Origin: an uncultured Clostridium sp.
Lineage (GTDB): Bacteria > Bacillota > Clostridia > TANB77 > CAG-508
DNA: 13,756 bases
Reading direction: 5' to 3'
Assembly: GCA_947062645.1 (NCBI GenBank)
Contig: CAMSQT010000011.1
Location: 1-13,756, forward strand
The notes below the pieces were generated by a model, which saw nothing but the letters and a program-made list of their open reading frames with translations, made no database searches and was not told the origin of the DNA. The translations under genes were made by a program, and so were the position numbers. How positions within the stretch are numbered: position 1 is the stretch's first letter; each line of letters begins with the position of its first letter. Below, piece after piece: positions 1 through 7,412 of this stretch.

Positions 1-46
1 AGATGAGGCATTGTGACTGGAGTTCAGACGTGTGCTCTTCCGATCT
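1..46. other. Illumina adapter and index (contamination)
   Basis: Bases 13-46 match the Illumina indexed (read 2) adapter, starting GTGACTGGAGTTC and ending GCTCTTCCGATCT. Bases 1-4 (agat) fit the end of the outer P7 part and bases 5-12 an 8-base index. This is not genomic sequence; true sequence begins at about base 47. It also supplies two bases of the apparent stop codon of the first gene. Confidence 0.97.
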
Positions 47-1181
47 AGAAACGATATTCGGCTTTAAAGTTATAATAGTAATTGTTATCAAATTCTTTAA
101 TATAGAACTGTCTGTTATCCATTAAGATTCTGGAAGATACTAAAATAGATTTGTATTCTTCGTTGTCGTTAATGTTCACAAATTTATCTTTTGTGATTTT
201 ACCAGCTTTGATTTCAAAAGAAATAGCTATGGTAAAAATCAACATTGTCTGCATAACTCTATGATTTGTATTTGGATAGGATTTATTGACCATTTCATAG
301 ATTTTTTTGAAGTCATTTAGGGCATGTTTTAAAATTCTTAGGTTTCTGGTTCCACTTTTATGGAAGGTGGAAATGATTAGTCCTGTGTTTTCTCTTAAGA
401 AACGAATTAAATCTGGATTATTTTCATACCTCATTAAAATTCCATTAATGATATAGTCAAATTTAGGTGCATATTCAAAGGTTTCTCCAATTAACTTTTC
501 TTTGATTCTTTCGTAGTCATTCGCTTTGTCAAAAACATGTTCAATTTTATCCTGGATTTTTTCAACCATTGGTTTATCTGACTTGTTTAACTCATCTTGC
601 TTGTCTAATAAATAAGTAGCAATAAAAGTTTTCATTTCTAAGTTAGAACTTTTTAATTTGGTAGAAAGCTCTTTTTCATTACAAATGATAATAGTTTTGA
701 TGTGATCATGTTCTACAAAGTTGTTGATATAACCCAAGATGTCAATTACATCGACATTCGCTCTTTCTAAGTCGTCAAAACATAATACTTTATCGTCTGT
801 TGAGAAAAACTCACCATAGTCCACTCTATCACCATTTTGGGTAACACCAAAAAAGTTTGCCATATCAATTCCTGTTTTGGCATACTCTGGGATGGTAGTT
901 TGCCCATTGGCATCCATGAATTTTCTTAGGTTTTTGTCCATTAGTTGGGTCGTTTCAATAAATATTTTTTTACTGATTTCTTCTAAATTTGAAATTCCAT
1001 AAAGTGACATGTAGATAGTTGTATATCTTTTTCCATTTAATTGTAAAGATTCAATTTTCTTTCTAATTTTATTATTCCAAAAGTGGGTCTTTCCTGACCC
1101 CCATTCGCCATTTAACATGATGGCATAGTCTGTGTAATCTGATCTTACATAGTCTAATATGCTTTCTACTAAATCTTCCAT
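47..1181 (-). CDS. KAP-type P-loop NTPase, 3' end missing
   Basis: The start is ATG at 1179-1181, preceded by AAAAGGAGG. The N-terminus has a Walker A motif, GEWGSGKT, at residues 25-32, and a Walker B-like KVLCFDDLER at 131-140, followed by a hydrophobic strand TIIICNEKEL at about 163-172. This arrangement matches the KAP family of P-loop ATPases, which are often membrane- or defence-associated. No membrane segment is visible in the roughly 378 residues present. The stop codon seen at 45-47 is built from two adapter bases and one genomic base, so the protein is cut by the contig end, not naturally terminated. It starts 23 bases after the comFC stop and is probably co-transcribed with it. The ATPase call is firm; its role is unknown, and phage defence is only a guess from the family. 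Confidence 0.75.
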
Positions 1182-1204
1182 GTTTTCCTCCTTTTAAACC
1201 GAGA

Positions 1205-1852
1205 TTAATCTTTTGCAATCGTTAATACCCCTATCTTTTTAGGGCTTGCTTGCTCTAATATTTTGCTACATTCATTTGCAGTGCTTCCTGTTGTATAAAT
1301 ATCGTCTATTAGTAATATTTTTTTGTTTGTTATTTTTTTAGGATTTCTTATTTGGTATACACCTTGTATGTTTTTTTGCCTTTGTTCTTTGTTTAGTTTG
1401 CTTTGCTCTATAATATTTTTGGTTTTTAAAAGACTCTGATTGTTGTAATTTATTTTTGCTCTTTTGGCTATTTCCCTAGCGATTAACTCACTTTGGTTAT
1501 ACCCTCTTTTTTGGTTTCTTTTTTTACTGATTGGAACTGGTATTATTGTATCATAAGATTTTAAAATTTGAAAGAATTTTTTATTTTTTAACAAAAAATT
1601 TACAATTGTTTTATATAAATAACTTTTATTATTGAATTTGTAGTTGATTAGTATATTTCTTATGATGCCCTGATAAGGAAAAATATATAAATGTTCTTGA
1701 AAATAAAATTTACTATTTACATTGTTTTCGATTTGAAATTTTGCTTGTTTTTCTAATATTTTTTTACACTTACTACATAAGTATTCTTGATTTAGTTTTC
1801 CACATATTCCGCAGATTGGTGGATAGATTAAGTTTAAGATTTGTTCTAAAAT
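1205..1852 (-). CDS. comFC: ComF family phosphoribosyltransferase-like protein
   Basis: ComFC proteins take part in DNA uptake during competence, though their exact biochemical role is uncertain. The C-terminal half has the PRPP-binding loop LLIDDIYTTGSTANEC and the upstream IPVPISKKRNQKRGYNQSEL segment typical of ComF. The N-terminal half, found by reading upstream in the same frame, has the family's zinc-finger arrangement: YPPICGICGK (CxxC), then YLCSKCKK (CxxC). There is no in-frame ATG, GTG or TTG before the finger. The best start is ATT at 1850-1852, eight bases after AAAAGGAG, giving 215 residues, a normal length. The TTG at 1592-1594 would remove the zinc finger and half the domain. 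The frame is closed upstream by TAA 13 codons before the ATT. Competence genes of this type commonly sit near recD2 in Clostridia. Confidence 0.85.
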   Translation of the reverse strand: MLEQILNLIYPPICGICGKLNQEYLCSKCKKILEKQAKFQIENNVNSKFYFQEHLYIFPYQGIIRNILINYKFNNKSYLYKTIVNFLLKNKKFFQILKSYDTIIPVPISKKRNQKRGYNQSELIAREIAKRAKINYNNQSLLKTKNIIEQSKLNKEQRQKNIQGVYQIRNPKKITNKKILLIDDIYTTGSTANECSKILEQASPKKIGVLTIAKD

Positions 1853-1929
1853 TTTTGATTCTCCTTTTCTTTGTTTTTGTTATATGAATTTTAGGTAGTT
1901 TTGTATAATCTTATAAGTACCACTCTCCT

Positions 1930-2109
1930 TTAATTAATTGTTGCCATCCATTGGTTCATTTCTTCTATTACTTCTTCAATCGGTATTACTCTACCAGCTT
2001 CAACATCTTCTTCTGCTCTTTGTATCTTATTTATAAAGTCTCGCCAGTAATTTTCATTTTGAAAGCCCATTCTCCACTCGAAGTCATAAATCCAACCATC
2101 TCTAGCCAT
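1930..2109 (-). CDS. Small acidic protein, 59 aa, antitoxin-like tail
   Basis: This short frame runs from ATG 2107-2109 to TAA 1930-1932. It starts MARDGWIYDFEWRMGF and is rich in Trp, Glu and Asp. The tail, DVEAGRVIPIEEVIEEM at about residues 35-51, resembles the C-terminus of small type II antitoxins (pattern D-x3-GR-x5-EEV), but there is no DNA-binding N-terminus and no toxin gene beside it. A near-consensus promoter lies directly upstream (2126-2154). It leaves a leader of only about 10 bases, with no ribosome binding site, so the mRNA may be nearly leaderless. It sits between recD2 and comFC. The coding call rests on promoter, sensible composition and intact frame; the function is unknown. 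Confidence 0.6.
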   Translation of the reverse strand: MARDGWIYDFEWRMGFQNENYWRDFINKIQRAEEDVEAGRVIPIEEVIEEMNQWMATIN

Positions 2110-2125
2110 TACTTTTATTTTTTAT

Positions 2126-2154
2126 ATTATAATTCATTTTTATACTCTCGTCAA
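2126..2154 (-). promoter_or_regulatory. Sigma-A type promoter for the 59-aa gene and comFC
   Basis: On the minus strand: -35 TTGACG (2149-2154), a 17-base spacer, and -10 TATAAT (2126-2131). A second TTGACG lies 14 bases further upstream. Transcription should start near 2118-2120. Confidence 0.8.
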
Positions 2155-2198
2155 TCTATTTCGTCAAATTTACCCAAAAAAGTTTTCGACAAAATATG

Positions 2199-2253
2199 AC
2201 AAGAAAGAAGCCGTTTTTATTTTAACTTTACCCTAAAAACAGCTTCTTTCTTT
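2199..2253 (-). terminator. Terminator of recD2
   Basis: A 19-bp stem (arms 2201-2219 and 2234-2252, one G-U pair on the minus strand) with a 14-base loop starts just after the recD2 stop. On the minus strand it is followed by a T-rich stretch. The opposite strand also has a T run, so it may work both ways, although no plus-strand gene needs it. Confidence 0.8.
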
Positions 2254-2254
2254 T

Positions 2255-4494
2255 TTATTTTTCCTCTTTTATGACGCTCATTTTATATTCTAAACCAGTA
2301 TTGCGTTTTTTGATTTCTACATTTTGTATCATAAAATCAATCACCTTATCGATGCCTACAATCACTAGTAATTTTTTAGCTCTCGTAATCCCAGTATAAA
2401 GCAAATTTCTAGTAATTAGCATAGGAGATGCTGGTGGAACCACCATAATTACCACATCAAATTCACTTCCGTTGTGACTTATGAATGGTAATAGCATAAC
2501 TATGCTCAATTTGATCCAAATTAGAAAACTCATACCATGCTATTTTTTCGTCGTCAAAACAAATTTCCACTTGTTTTTCTCTTTCATTAATTTCTGTAAT
2601 GGTTCCAATTTCACCATTAAAGATACCACTTCCCATTTCTTTTTTACCGTCTACCGTCTTTTCCCAGTAGATATCATAATTATTCTTTGTTTGCATCACA
2701 CGGTCTCCTGCTCGAAAAATTGCTCCCATGCTCATCTTTTCTGGCAAGTTATCGAAATTAGGATTTAATTTTTCTTGCAAGGCCTTATTTAATTCTTTGG
2801 TTCCCAGTATTCCTTTTTTCGTAGGTGATAACACCTGTATGTTTTGGAAAAAATTATAATTTCCATAGTTTTGTAATCGACCAGTACAAAGGGAAATTAC
2901 TTCTTGTAGCATTCTTTCTTGTTCGATTCCTTTGATAAAAAAGAAATCTTGTTTCATTTCTTCTTCGGTTTCTTCCTCTTTTTTCAAGAAACCTTCTCCT
3001 TGATTTACTCGATGGGCATTTAAGACGATTTTACTTTTAGCTGCTTGCCTAAAAATTTTATCTAGGTGAATGGTTGCAATTTGTTCCGAATGGATTAAAT
3101 CCTTTAGCACACTTCCGTGGACCAACAGAAGCTAATTGGTCTTCGTCTCCTACTAAAATTAATTTCGTTCCTTGGTAAATACATTTTAATAAATAATTCA
3201 TTAAAAACATGTCTACCATAGATACCTCGTCTACAATAATGATATCACCATCAATTGGCGCTCCTTCATAGTCTTTGGTGTTTTTATAAAAGCTATCTTC
3301 GTCAATTTTTCCTATTTCTAATAGTCGATGTAAGGTAGAAGCTTCTTTTCCTGTTGTTTCTGTCATTCTTTTGGCTGCTCTTCCGCGTTGGGGCGCAAAG
3401 AACTACCTTTTTCCCTTTTTCTTCATAAATATCAATAATGGTTTTTATGATTGTGGTCTTTCCGGTACCAGGTCCTCCTGTAATGATTGCAACATTATTA
3501 TCATTGATTAGTTTAACTGCCTCTTTTTGTTTTTTAGATAATTCTATTTGGGAACCTTCTTCTACTTTTTTTAATTCTTTTTCTATTCCGTACTACTTTT
3601 TTAACGTTTTTTGCTTTTTGAAGACGGTCAATTCGGATGGCAATTTCGGCTTCACTATTAAAAAAGGTATCTAAATAAACATATTCCTCTCCATTTCTAT
3701 CTTCTATTACAATTTCATTTTTTACCTTTAAATTGATTAATCCATCTGTTACGTTTTCGGTGGTTACATCTAAAAGATTTATTACAAATTCGATTAAATT
3801 TGCTTTTAAAACACAGGTATGACCATTATAAGTGCTTCTAATCAAGCCATATTTAATGCCACTTTCAATTCTTTTATCATTATCATAGTTAATTCCTAAA
3901 TCTAATGCCATTTTATCAATCTGCTTAAAATCTACGCCTCTTGCTAAATCAATTAAAATATAGGGATTGGCTTCGATTTGTTCAATTGCATTTACACCTA
4001 ACAAATCAAAAACTTTTTTAGCATGCTCGGCTCCCATTCCAAATCTCTCTAAAAAGCCAACAATCTGCCACACTTCCCAATTTTGTACAAAGTCTTCTCC
4101 CATTTGGCTTGCTTTTGTTTGGGAAATCCCTTTGATTTCAGCAAGTCTTTTGGGTTCATACTTAAAAATATGTATGGTTTCTTCTCCAAATTTTTTAACA
4201 ATTCTTTTGGCTAATGCCTCCCCTATTCCTTTAATATTTCCATTTGCCAAATACCTTTCTAACGCACCGCAAGGTTTGTGGCATCATTTTTTCAAAGGTA
4301 TCAATTTTGAATTGTCTTCCATATTCTTTGTGTTCCACAAATTTTCCGATTAACTTTAAAGTGTCTCCTTCCTGTATAAATGGCAAATAGCCAACTACAG
4401 TAGTAGATTCTTCATCGGTTTCAAATTCTGCTATGGTATAACTATTGATGTCATTTTTATAGATAATTCCTTGTATTTCTCCTGTGATTTCCAT
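2255..4494 (-). CDS. recD2: RecD2 helicase, five +1 frameshifts at CGG
   Basis: RecD2 (RecD/TraA family) is a 5'-3' DNA helicase of superfamily 1. The start is ATG at 4492-4494 after AAAAGGAG, and the stop is TAA at 2255-2257. The N-terminus is an OB-like domain (residues 1-70). A helix-hairpin-helix region, GNIKGIGEALAKRIV, follows near residue 85. The Walker A motif is GGPGTGKT (339-346), then VLCAPT/GRAAKRM (motif Ia), VDEVSMVD (Walker B), LVGDEDQLASVGP/GS (motif III), ITIHKSQ/GSEFDVV and LLYTGITRAKK (motif VI). Slashes mark three of the five places where the frame moves by +1; all five are at zero-frame CGG codons. Skipping one C at each gives exactly 744 residues, in the normal family range, with every helicase motif intact. 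Without the skips the longest piece is about 240 residues. Either the gene is expressed through frameshifting, or these are consensus errors; decay is unlikely because nothing else is damaged. Confidence 0.9.
2469..2471 (-). other. recD2 frameshift site 5 (CGG)
   Basis: TCA CAA CGG AAG TGA in the incoming frame gives S-Q-R-K-stop. Skipping the C gives TCA CAA GGA AGT GAA, that is S-Q-G-S-E, the expected helicase sequence KSQGSEFD around residue 674. Confidence 0.85.
3115..3117 (-). other. recD2 frameshift site 4 (CGG)
   Basis: GGT CCA CGG AAG TGT gives G-P-R-K-C. Skipping the C gives CCA GGA AGT GTG, P-G-S-V, completing the motif III segment SVGPGSVLKDL with Gly 459. Confidence 0.85.
3383..3385 (-). 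other. recD2 frameshift site 3 (CGG)
   Basis: CCA ACG CGG AAG AGC gives P-T-R-K-S. Skipping the C gives ACG GGA AGA GCA GCC, T-G-R-A-A, the conserved APTGRAAKRM motif with Gly 370. The local string CGGAAGAGCA also equals part of the Illumina adapter complement. Confidence 0.85.
3588..3590 (-). other. recD2 frameshift site 2 (CGG)
   Basis: AAA GTA GTA CGG AAT AGA leads to a basic tail and a stop. Skipping the C gives GTA GTA GGA ATA GAA AAA, V-V-G-I-E-K, and the frame then runs into LSKKQKEAV and the Walker A motif. The glycine is residue 302, in a linker. Confidence 0.85.
4267..4269 (-). other. recD2 frameshift site 1 (CGG)
   Basis: ACC TTG CGG TGC GTT AGA leads to a stop after a dozen codons. 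Skipping the C gives TTG GGT GCG TTA GAA, L-G-A-L-E, then RYLANGNIKGIG, the expected start of the helix-hairpin-helix domain. It is the only one of the six sites followed by T instead of A after CGG. Confidence 0.85.
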
Positions 4495-4518
4495 CTATTT
4501 CTCCTTTTTATTAATCCT

Positions 4519-4547
4519 AGTTTATCATAAAAAAACTATATTTTCAA
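4519..4547 (-). promoter_or_regulatory. Promoter of recD2
   Basis: Minus strand: -35 TTGAAA (4542-4547), a 17-base spacer containing a T7 run, and -10 TAAACT (4519-4524), about 25 bases before the ATG. Confidence 0.7.
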
Positions 4548-4568
4548 TACATTTCATTCTAATTTAAA

Positions 4569-4628
4569 ATGGCTAATCTGGGACAGGCACAACCTTACCA
4601 TTTATGGCTAATCTGGGACAGGCACAAC
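4569..4628. repeat. Two direct repeats, 25 bp each, 35-bp period
   Basis: The 25-base unit beginning ATGGCTAATCTGGGACAGG is present exactly at 4569-4593 and 4604-4628. Similarity continues into the spacer (aaccttacca / aactttgcca), so this is a two-copy tandem array. It lies between recD2 and the small membrane-anchored gene, ending seven bases before that gene's stop. The GGGACAGG core resembles REP-like dispersed repeats of Clostridia, but no transposase is present here. Confidence 0.85.
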
Positions 4629-4635
4629 TTTGCCA

Positions 4636-4986
4636 TCAGCTTTCATCTACATTATCTATAATATCTTTGCACTCCTTCCAACTGGTCACTTTTAAGCAAT
4701 CGTATTGGCTTTCCATTTTTTTAGCTATTTCTTTGGTTTTGTCTTGGGATTTCAAGTCTGCCACAATAATGTTTTTTAAGTAATCTTCTTTTCCATAGAG
4801 TATTTTAAATAAACTTGACCTTAAAAAACCTTCTATTTTTTCTTCCTGATTTTTAACTGCTATGATTAAGTAAATTCCATTTGACTGAAATTTTGTGTAT
4901 GTAAAGATGTCTATAATACTTTTTACAATTTCAAAAAAACCATAAATGGCAAGTGTCCAAAAAATGGTATTTAATAAAAACTCCAT
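4636..4986 (-). CDS. Unknown protein with N-terminal membrane anchor, 116 aa
   Basis: The start is ATG at 4984-4986, eight bases after TAGGAGG, a very strong ribosome binding site. Residues 4-28 (LLNTIFWTLAIYGFFEIVKSIIDI) form one hydrophobic, probably membrane-spanning helix. The rest is a soluble domain with IYLIIAVKNQEEKIEGFLRS at about 37-56 and NIIVADLKSQDKTKEIAKK at about 72-90. The strand-turn patterns IAVKNQE and IVADLKSQDKTKEI recall the nucleotide-sugar-binding start of family 2 glycosyltransferases, but the protein is far too short for a complete one and no catalytic part is visible. It begins 51 bases after the prepilin stop and could be read through from it; a TATAAT at 5010-5015 has no convincing -35. 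I do not recognise a function. Confidence 0.65.
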   Translation of the reverse strand: MEFLLNTIFWTLAIYGFFEIVKSIIDIFTYTKFQSNGIYLIIAVKNQEEKIEGFLRSSLFKILYGKEDYLKNIIVADLKSQDKTKEIAKKMESQYDCLKVTSWKECKDIIDNVDES

Positions 4987-5037
4987 TGTTCTTAGCCTCC
5001 TATGGTTTTATTATATGTTTTTTTATTGGATTGGTGA

Positions 5038-6696
5038 TTAATAAATTCCTTTATAGACATACCATGTGCTTCCAGAATAATTATTATCTGGATAGGCATT
5101 TCTGTTGGCACTAGTCACTGTTTTATTTAAGGAACTTCCTTTTGAATAGGAAGTCGTACTTTTAACAATATACTCATAACAAGTATAAGACTTCTGTTTT
5201 GTTGCGGAATTATAACCATGATAATCCCACCACCAATATGAACTACAGGTACCTGAAGCTCCAGAAGAAGCATTTGACGGACTAATAACTTGATAATAAG
5301 AGTCCGTATTTCCAAGTATTGAAAGACTGCCCTTCTTTAATCCTAAATAAGAAAATTTTCCAATTGAACTGTCAAAAGAAGGTTCACGATAAACAAATGT
5401 ATCAGGTGAAACCGTATTATAGTCGACTAAATTTATAGACTTTGTACTTCCTTGTACTTTTGAATATGATGTCTTAGCATTACAACTATACATATTCCAT
5501 GTATATAATTTGGTTATCGCTGAAACTGTTGCTTGTCCTTCATTTTCTAAACTATCATACACTTTTACATAACAATTTGTACTTCCCATATTCATACCTG
5601 TTACTGTAAAACTTGCTGTTCCTTCTCCTATCGTTTGCGTATTAACTAATATTCCATTTGCATAAAACTCATATTTTGCAATTGTTTTTACATTAGCATC
5701 GGCTGCTTCTGCTGTTAAAGTAAACGAACTTCCTGATACTGGTGTTGATGTTAATTTAACAGTTGGTCCAGTATTATCAAAATAAAATGCTTCACTTTTT
5801 CCCGTTCTAGTTGCTCCTGACTCAGTTTCTAATAATGTCCATAAATACCATTTTCCTGTTAGTCCATCTTTTCTTACAGTTCCTCCATTGTCAACGATTT
5901 GTGTAAAAGTTTCTTGTGATGGTTCTACATTGGAGTTTGCCCATTGGTATTTAATGCTCTTTACTTTTTCATTAGATTCACTTACTCTTAATTTTACTTG
6001 GAATTCTTTCTGATATTGCTCACTTCCATTTGGTTCATATACAACTGGTGCAAGTAGCCCTTCTACTTTTGCTGTTTCTGTGCTAATTAATTTAGAATAT
6101 ACTTTAATCGTATAAATTCCATTTTTATCTGTTGTATAGTTTTGGATTATTTCTTCTTTTTCATTATTATAATTTTCAAAGGTATGTATTACATCACCAT
6201 CTAAAATAACTTCTATTTTACTAATTCCATTCGTTTTTTCCTGTGTCGTTACTTTAATCGTTACTGAATCATTATTTTCGCTTATTTGTGTGACTAATTT
6301 TAAATCTGGAAATATTAAGTCTTTTTCTTCTCCCTCATACTTCCCTATTTTTGGTATATTTCTATCTAATTCAAAAGCATATCCATCTACAATTACAATA
6401 TCCCCTTTTATTTTACTACCATCTAAGTCTCTCCTTATAAATTCATCTAAAAATGCGTCTTGATTGTATTTTATATTTGTTCTTTTTTCAATTCCTGCAT
6501 CTAATAATACTAGTGATAATTTTTCTCTAGCTTCTGCTATTTTATGTTCTTCTTTTGCCTTTTTTGCTTTTGTTAATATCCCATTTTCTCCTGCTAAAGT
6601 TGTAATTGATACGGTTGCTAAAATTAATAAAACAACAATTGTAATAACTAATGCTATTAGTGTAATTCCTTTTGCTTTTTCCCTTTTATTTTCCAT
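5038..6696 (-). CDS. Prepilin-like surface protein with Ig-like domains
   Basis: This protein of 552 residues starts at ATG after GAAAGGAC. Residues 1-9 are basic (ENKREKAK) and are followed by GITLIALVITIVVLLILA at about 10-27, a type IV prepilin signal with a peptidase site after the glycine. The usual Glu at position 5 of the mature pilin is Ala, as in many Clostridia prepilin-like proteins. A charged alpha-helical stretch (about 42-65) follows, as in pilins. The rest looks like two or three beta-sandwich, Ig-like modules (about 130-400, including VKLRVSESNEKVKSIKYQW and YFDNTGPTVKLTS). A Ser/Thr/Tyr/Trp-rich tail (about 400-552, with YWWWDYHGYN) resembles an adhesive surface domain. It is far longer than a structural pilin, so it is probably a minor pilin or tip adhesin. 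No other pilus genes are in the window. Confidence 0.8.
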   Translation of the reverse strand: MENKREKAKGITLIALVITIVVLLILATVSITTLAGENGILTKAKKAKEEHKIAEAREKLSLVLLDAGIEKRTNIKYNQDAFLDEFIRRDLDGSKIKGDIVIVDGYAFELDRNIPKIGKYEGEEKDLIFPDLKLVTQISENNDSVTIKVTTQEKTNGISKIEVILDGDVIHTFENYNNEKEEIIQNYTTDKNGIYTIKVYSKLISTETAKVEGLLAPVVYEPNGSEQYQKEFQVKLRVSESNEKVKSIKYQWANSNVEPSQETFTQIVDNGGTVRKDGLTGKWYLWTLLETESGATRTGKSEAFYFDNTGPTVKLTSTPVSGSSFTLTAEAADANVKTIAKYEFYANGILVNTQTIGEGTASFTVTGMNMGSTNCYVKVYDSLENEGQATVSAITKLYTWNMYSCNAKTSYSKVQGSTKSINLVDYNTVSPDTFVYREPSFDSSIGKFSYLGLKKGSLSILGNTDSYYQVISPSNASSGASGTCSSYWWWDYHGYNSATKQKSYTCYEYIVKSTTSYSKGSSLNKTVTSANRNAYPDNNYSGSTWYVYKGIY

Positions 6697-6727
6697 CTTT
6701 TTCGTCCTTTCTTTTGTTTATAAAGTC

Positions 6728-6756
6728 ATTATATTTTTAACAGATGGATTTTTCAA
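6728..6756 (-). promoter_or_regulatory. Promoter of the prepilin-like gene
   Basis: Minus strand: -35 TTGAAA (6751-6756), a 17-base spacer, and -10 TATAAT (6728-6733); nearly consensus. Confidence 0.85.
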
Positions 6757-6813
6757 GGTTTTGTGTAGATTTGTTTGTTAGCTTTTTCACATAACTCTAC
6801 AACAAAAAACATC

Positions 6814-6847
6814 AAAAAAAAACCACCTATTGGGGTGGATTTTTTCA
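6814..6847 (-). terminator. Terminator of the ribosomal operon
   Basis: Minus strand: AAAAAATCCACC, a CCAATA loop, then GGTGGTTTTTTTTT. This is a classic intrinsic terminator 9 bases after the rplQ stop. Confidence 0.92.
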
Positions 6848-6855
6848 TTTTAAAA

Positions 6856-7383
6856 TTAGATAAGTTGTAATATAGCAACTTCTGCTCCGTCTCCTCTTCT
6901 TGGTCCAGCTTTTATGATACGAGTGTATCCTCCTACGTTTTTACCCGCATATTTTGGAGCGATTTCGTTGAATAATTTTGCTGGTAAGTCGATGTTGTTT
7001 CCTTCGTTGTCTTTTACTTTATTTACTTTTCTCATAATTTTTCTTCTTGCATTTAATCTTGTTGGCATATCTTTTTGTCTTTTTTCAGTAGTTTCTTCTT
7101 TTACTACTTTTAAGTATTCTTTACCATTTTTGCTTTTTACTAATTCTGTTTCTTTATTTCCTTTGGCATCTAGTTTTGCTTTTATTACTTTAACTTCTAC
7201 CATTTCAAAGTTATCTTTTTCTTTGATAGCAAGTGATATAATGCTGTCTGCAATGGCTTTTACTTCTTTTGCTCTTGCTAATGTAGTTTCTACTTTTCCA
7301 TGCATGATTAGGTCTGTTGTTAAAGTTTTTAGCATTGCCATTCTTATATCGGTTGTTCTACCTAATTTTCTATTTGTAGCCAA
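6856..7383 (-). CDS. rplQ: 50S ribosomal protein L17, lengthened
   Basis: L17 is a large-subunit protein near the exit-tunnel face. The N-terminus ATNRKLGRTTDIRMAMLK and the C-terminus NVGGYTRIIKAGPRRGDGA are typical. I place the start at TTG 7381-7383, nine bases after AGGAGG, giving 175 residues. A GTG three codons earlier (7390-7392) touches the ribosome binding site and is too close to use. Most bacterial L17 proteins have about 115-130 residues; here about 50 extra Lys/Glu-rich residues (about 65-115) lie between the two conserved halves. It is the last gene of the operon, 29 bases after rpoA, and is followed by a strong terminator. Confidence 0.95.
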   Translation of the reverse strand: MATNRKLGRTTDIRMAMLKTLTTDLIMHGKVETTLARAKEVKAIADSIISLAIKEKDNFEMVEVKVIKAKLDAKGNKETELVKSKNGKEYLKVVKEETTEKRQKDMPTRLNARRKIMRKVNKVKDNEGNNIDLPAKLFNEIAPKYAGKNVGGYTRIIKAGPRRGDGAEVAILQLI

Positions 7384-7412
7384 TTTTTTCACCCTCCTTT
7401 TATATTTTTCAA

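Noticed and set aside
1887..1930. Ten-codon leader peptide starting GTG after AGGAG, upstream of comFC
   Set aside because: The start touches the ribosome binding site, the frame is very short, and no regulatory codon run is visible.
1951..2199. 82-residue plus-strand frame
   Set aside because: Phe/Tyr/Ser-rich shadow of the minus-strand 59-residue gene and terminator, without a ribosome binding site.
2255..4494. recD2 as an ordinary decayed pseudogene
   Set aside because: All five lesions are the same type, base and phase, every motif is intact, and there are no nonsense or other indel changes. Decay would be mixed.
4569..4628. CRISPR array
   Set aside because: Only two copies, a 10-base spacer that is itself similar to the repeat flank, and no cas genes.
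7381..7392. GTG start for rplQ
   Set aside because: It directly abuts AGGAGG; the TTG three codons later has proper spacing and matches the family N-terminus.
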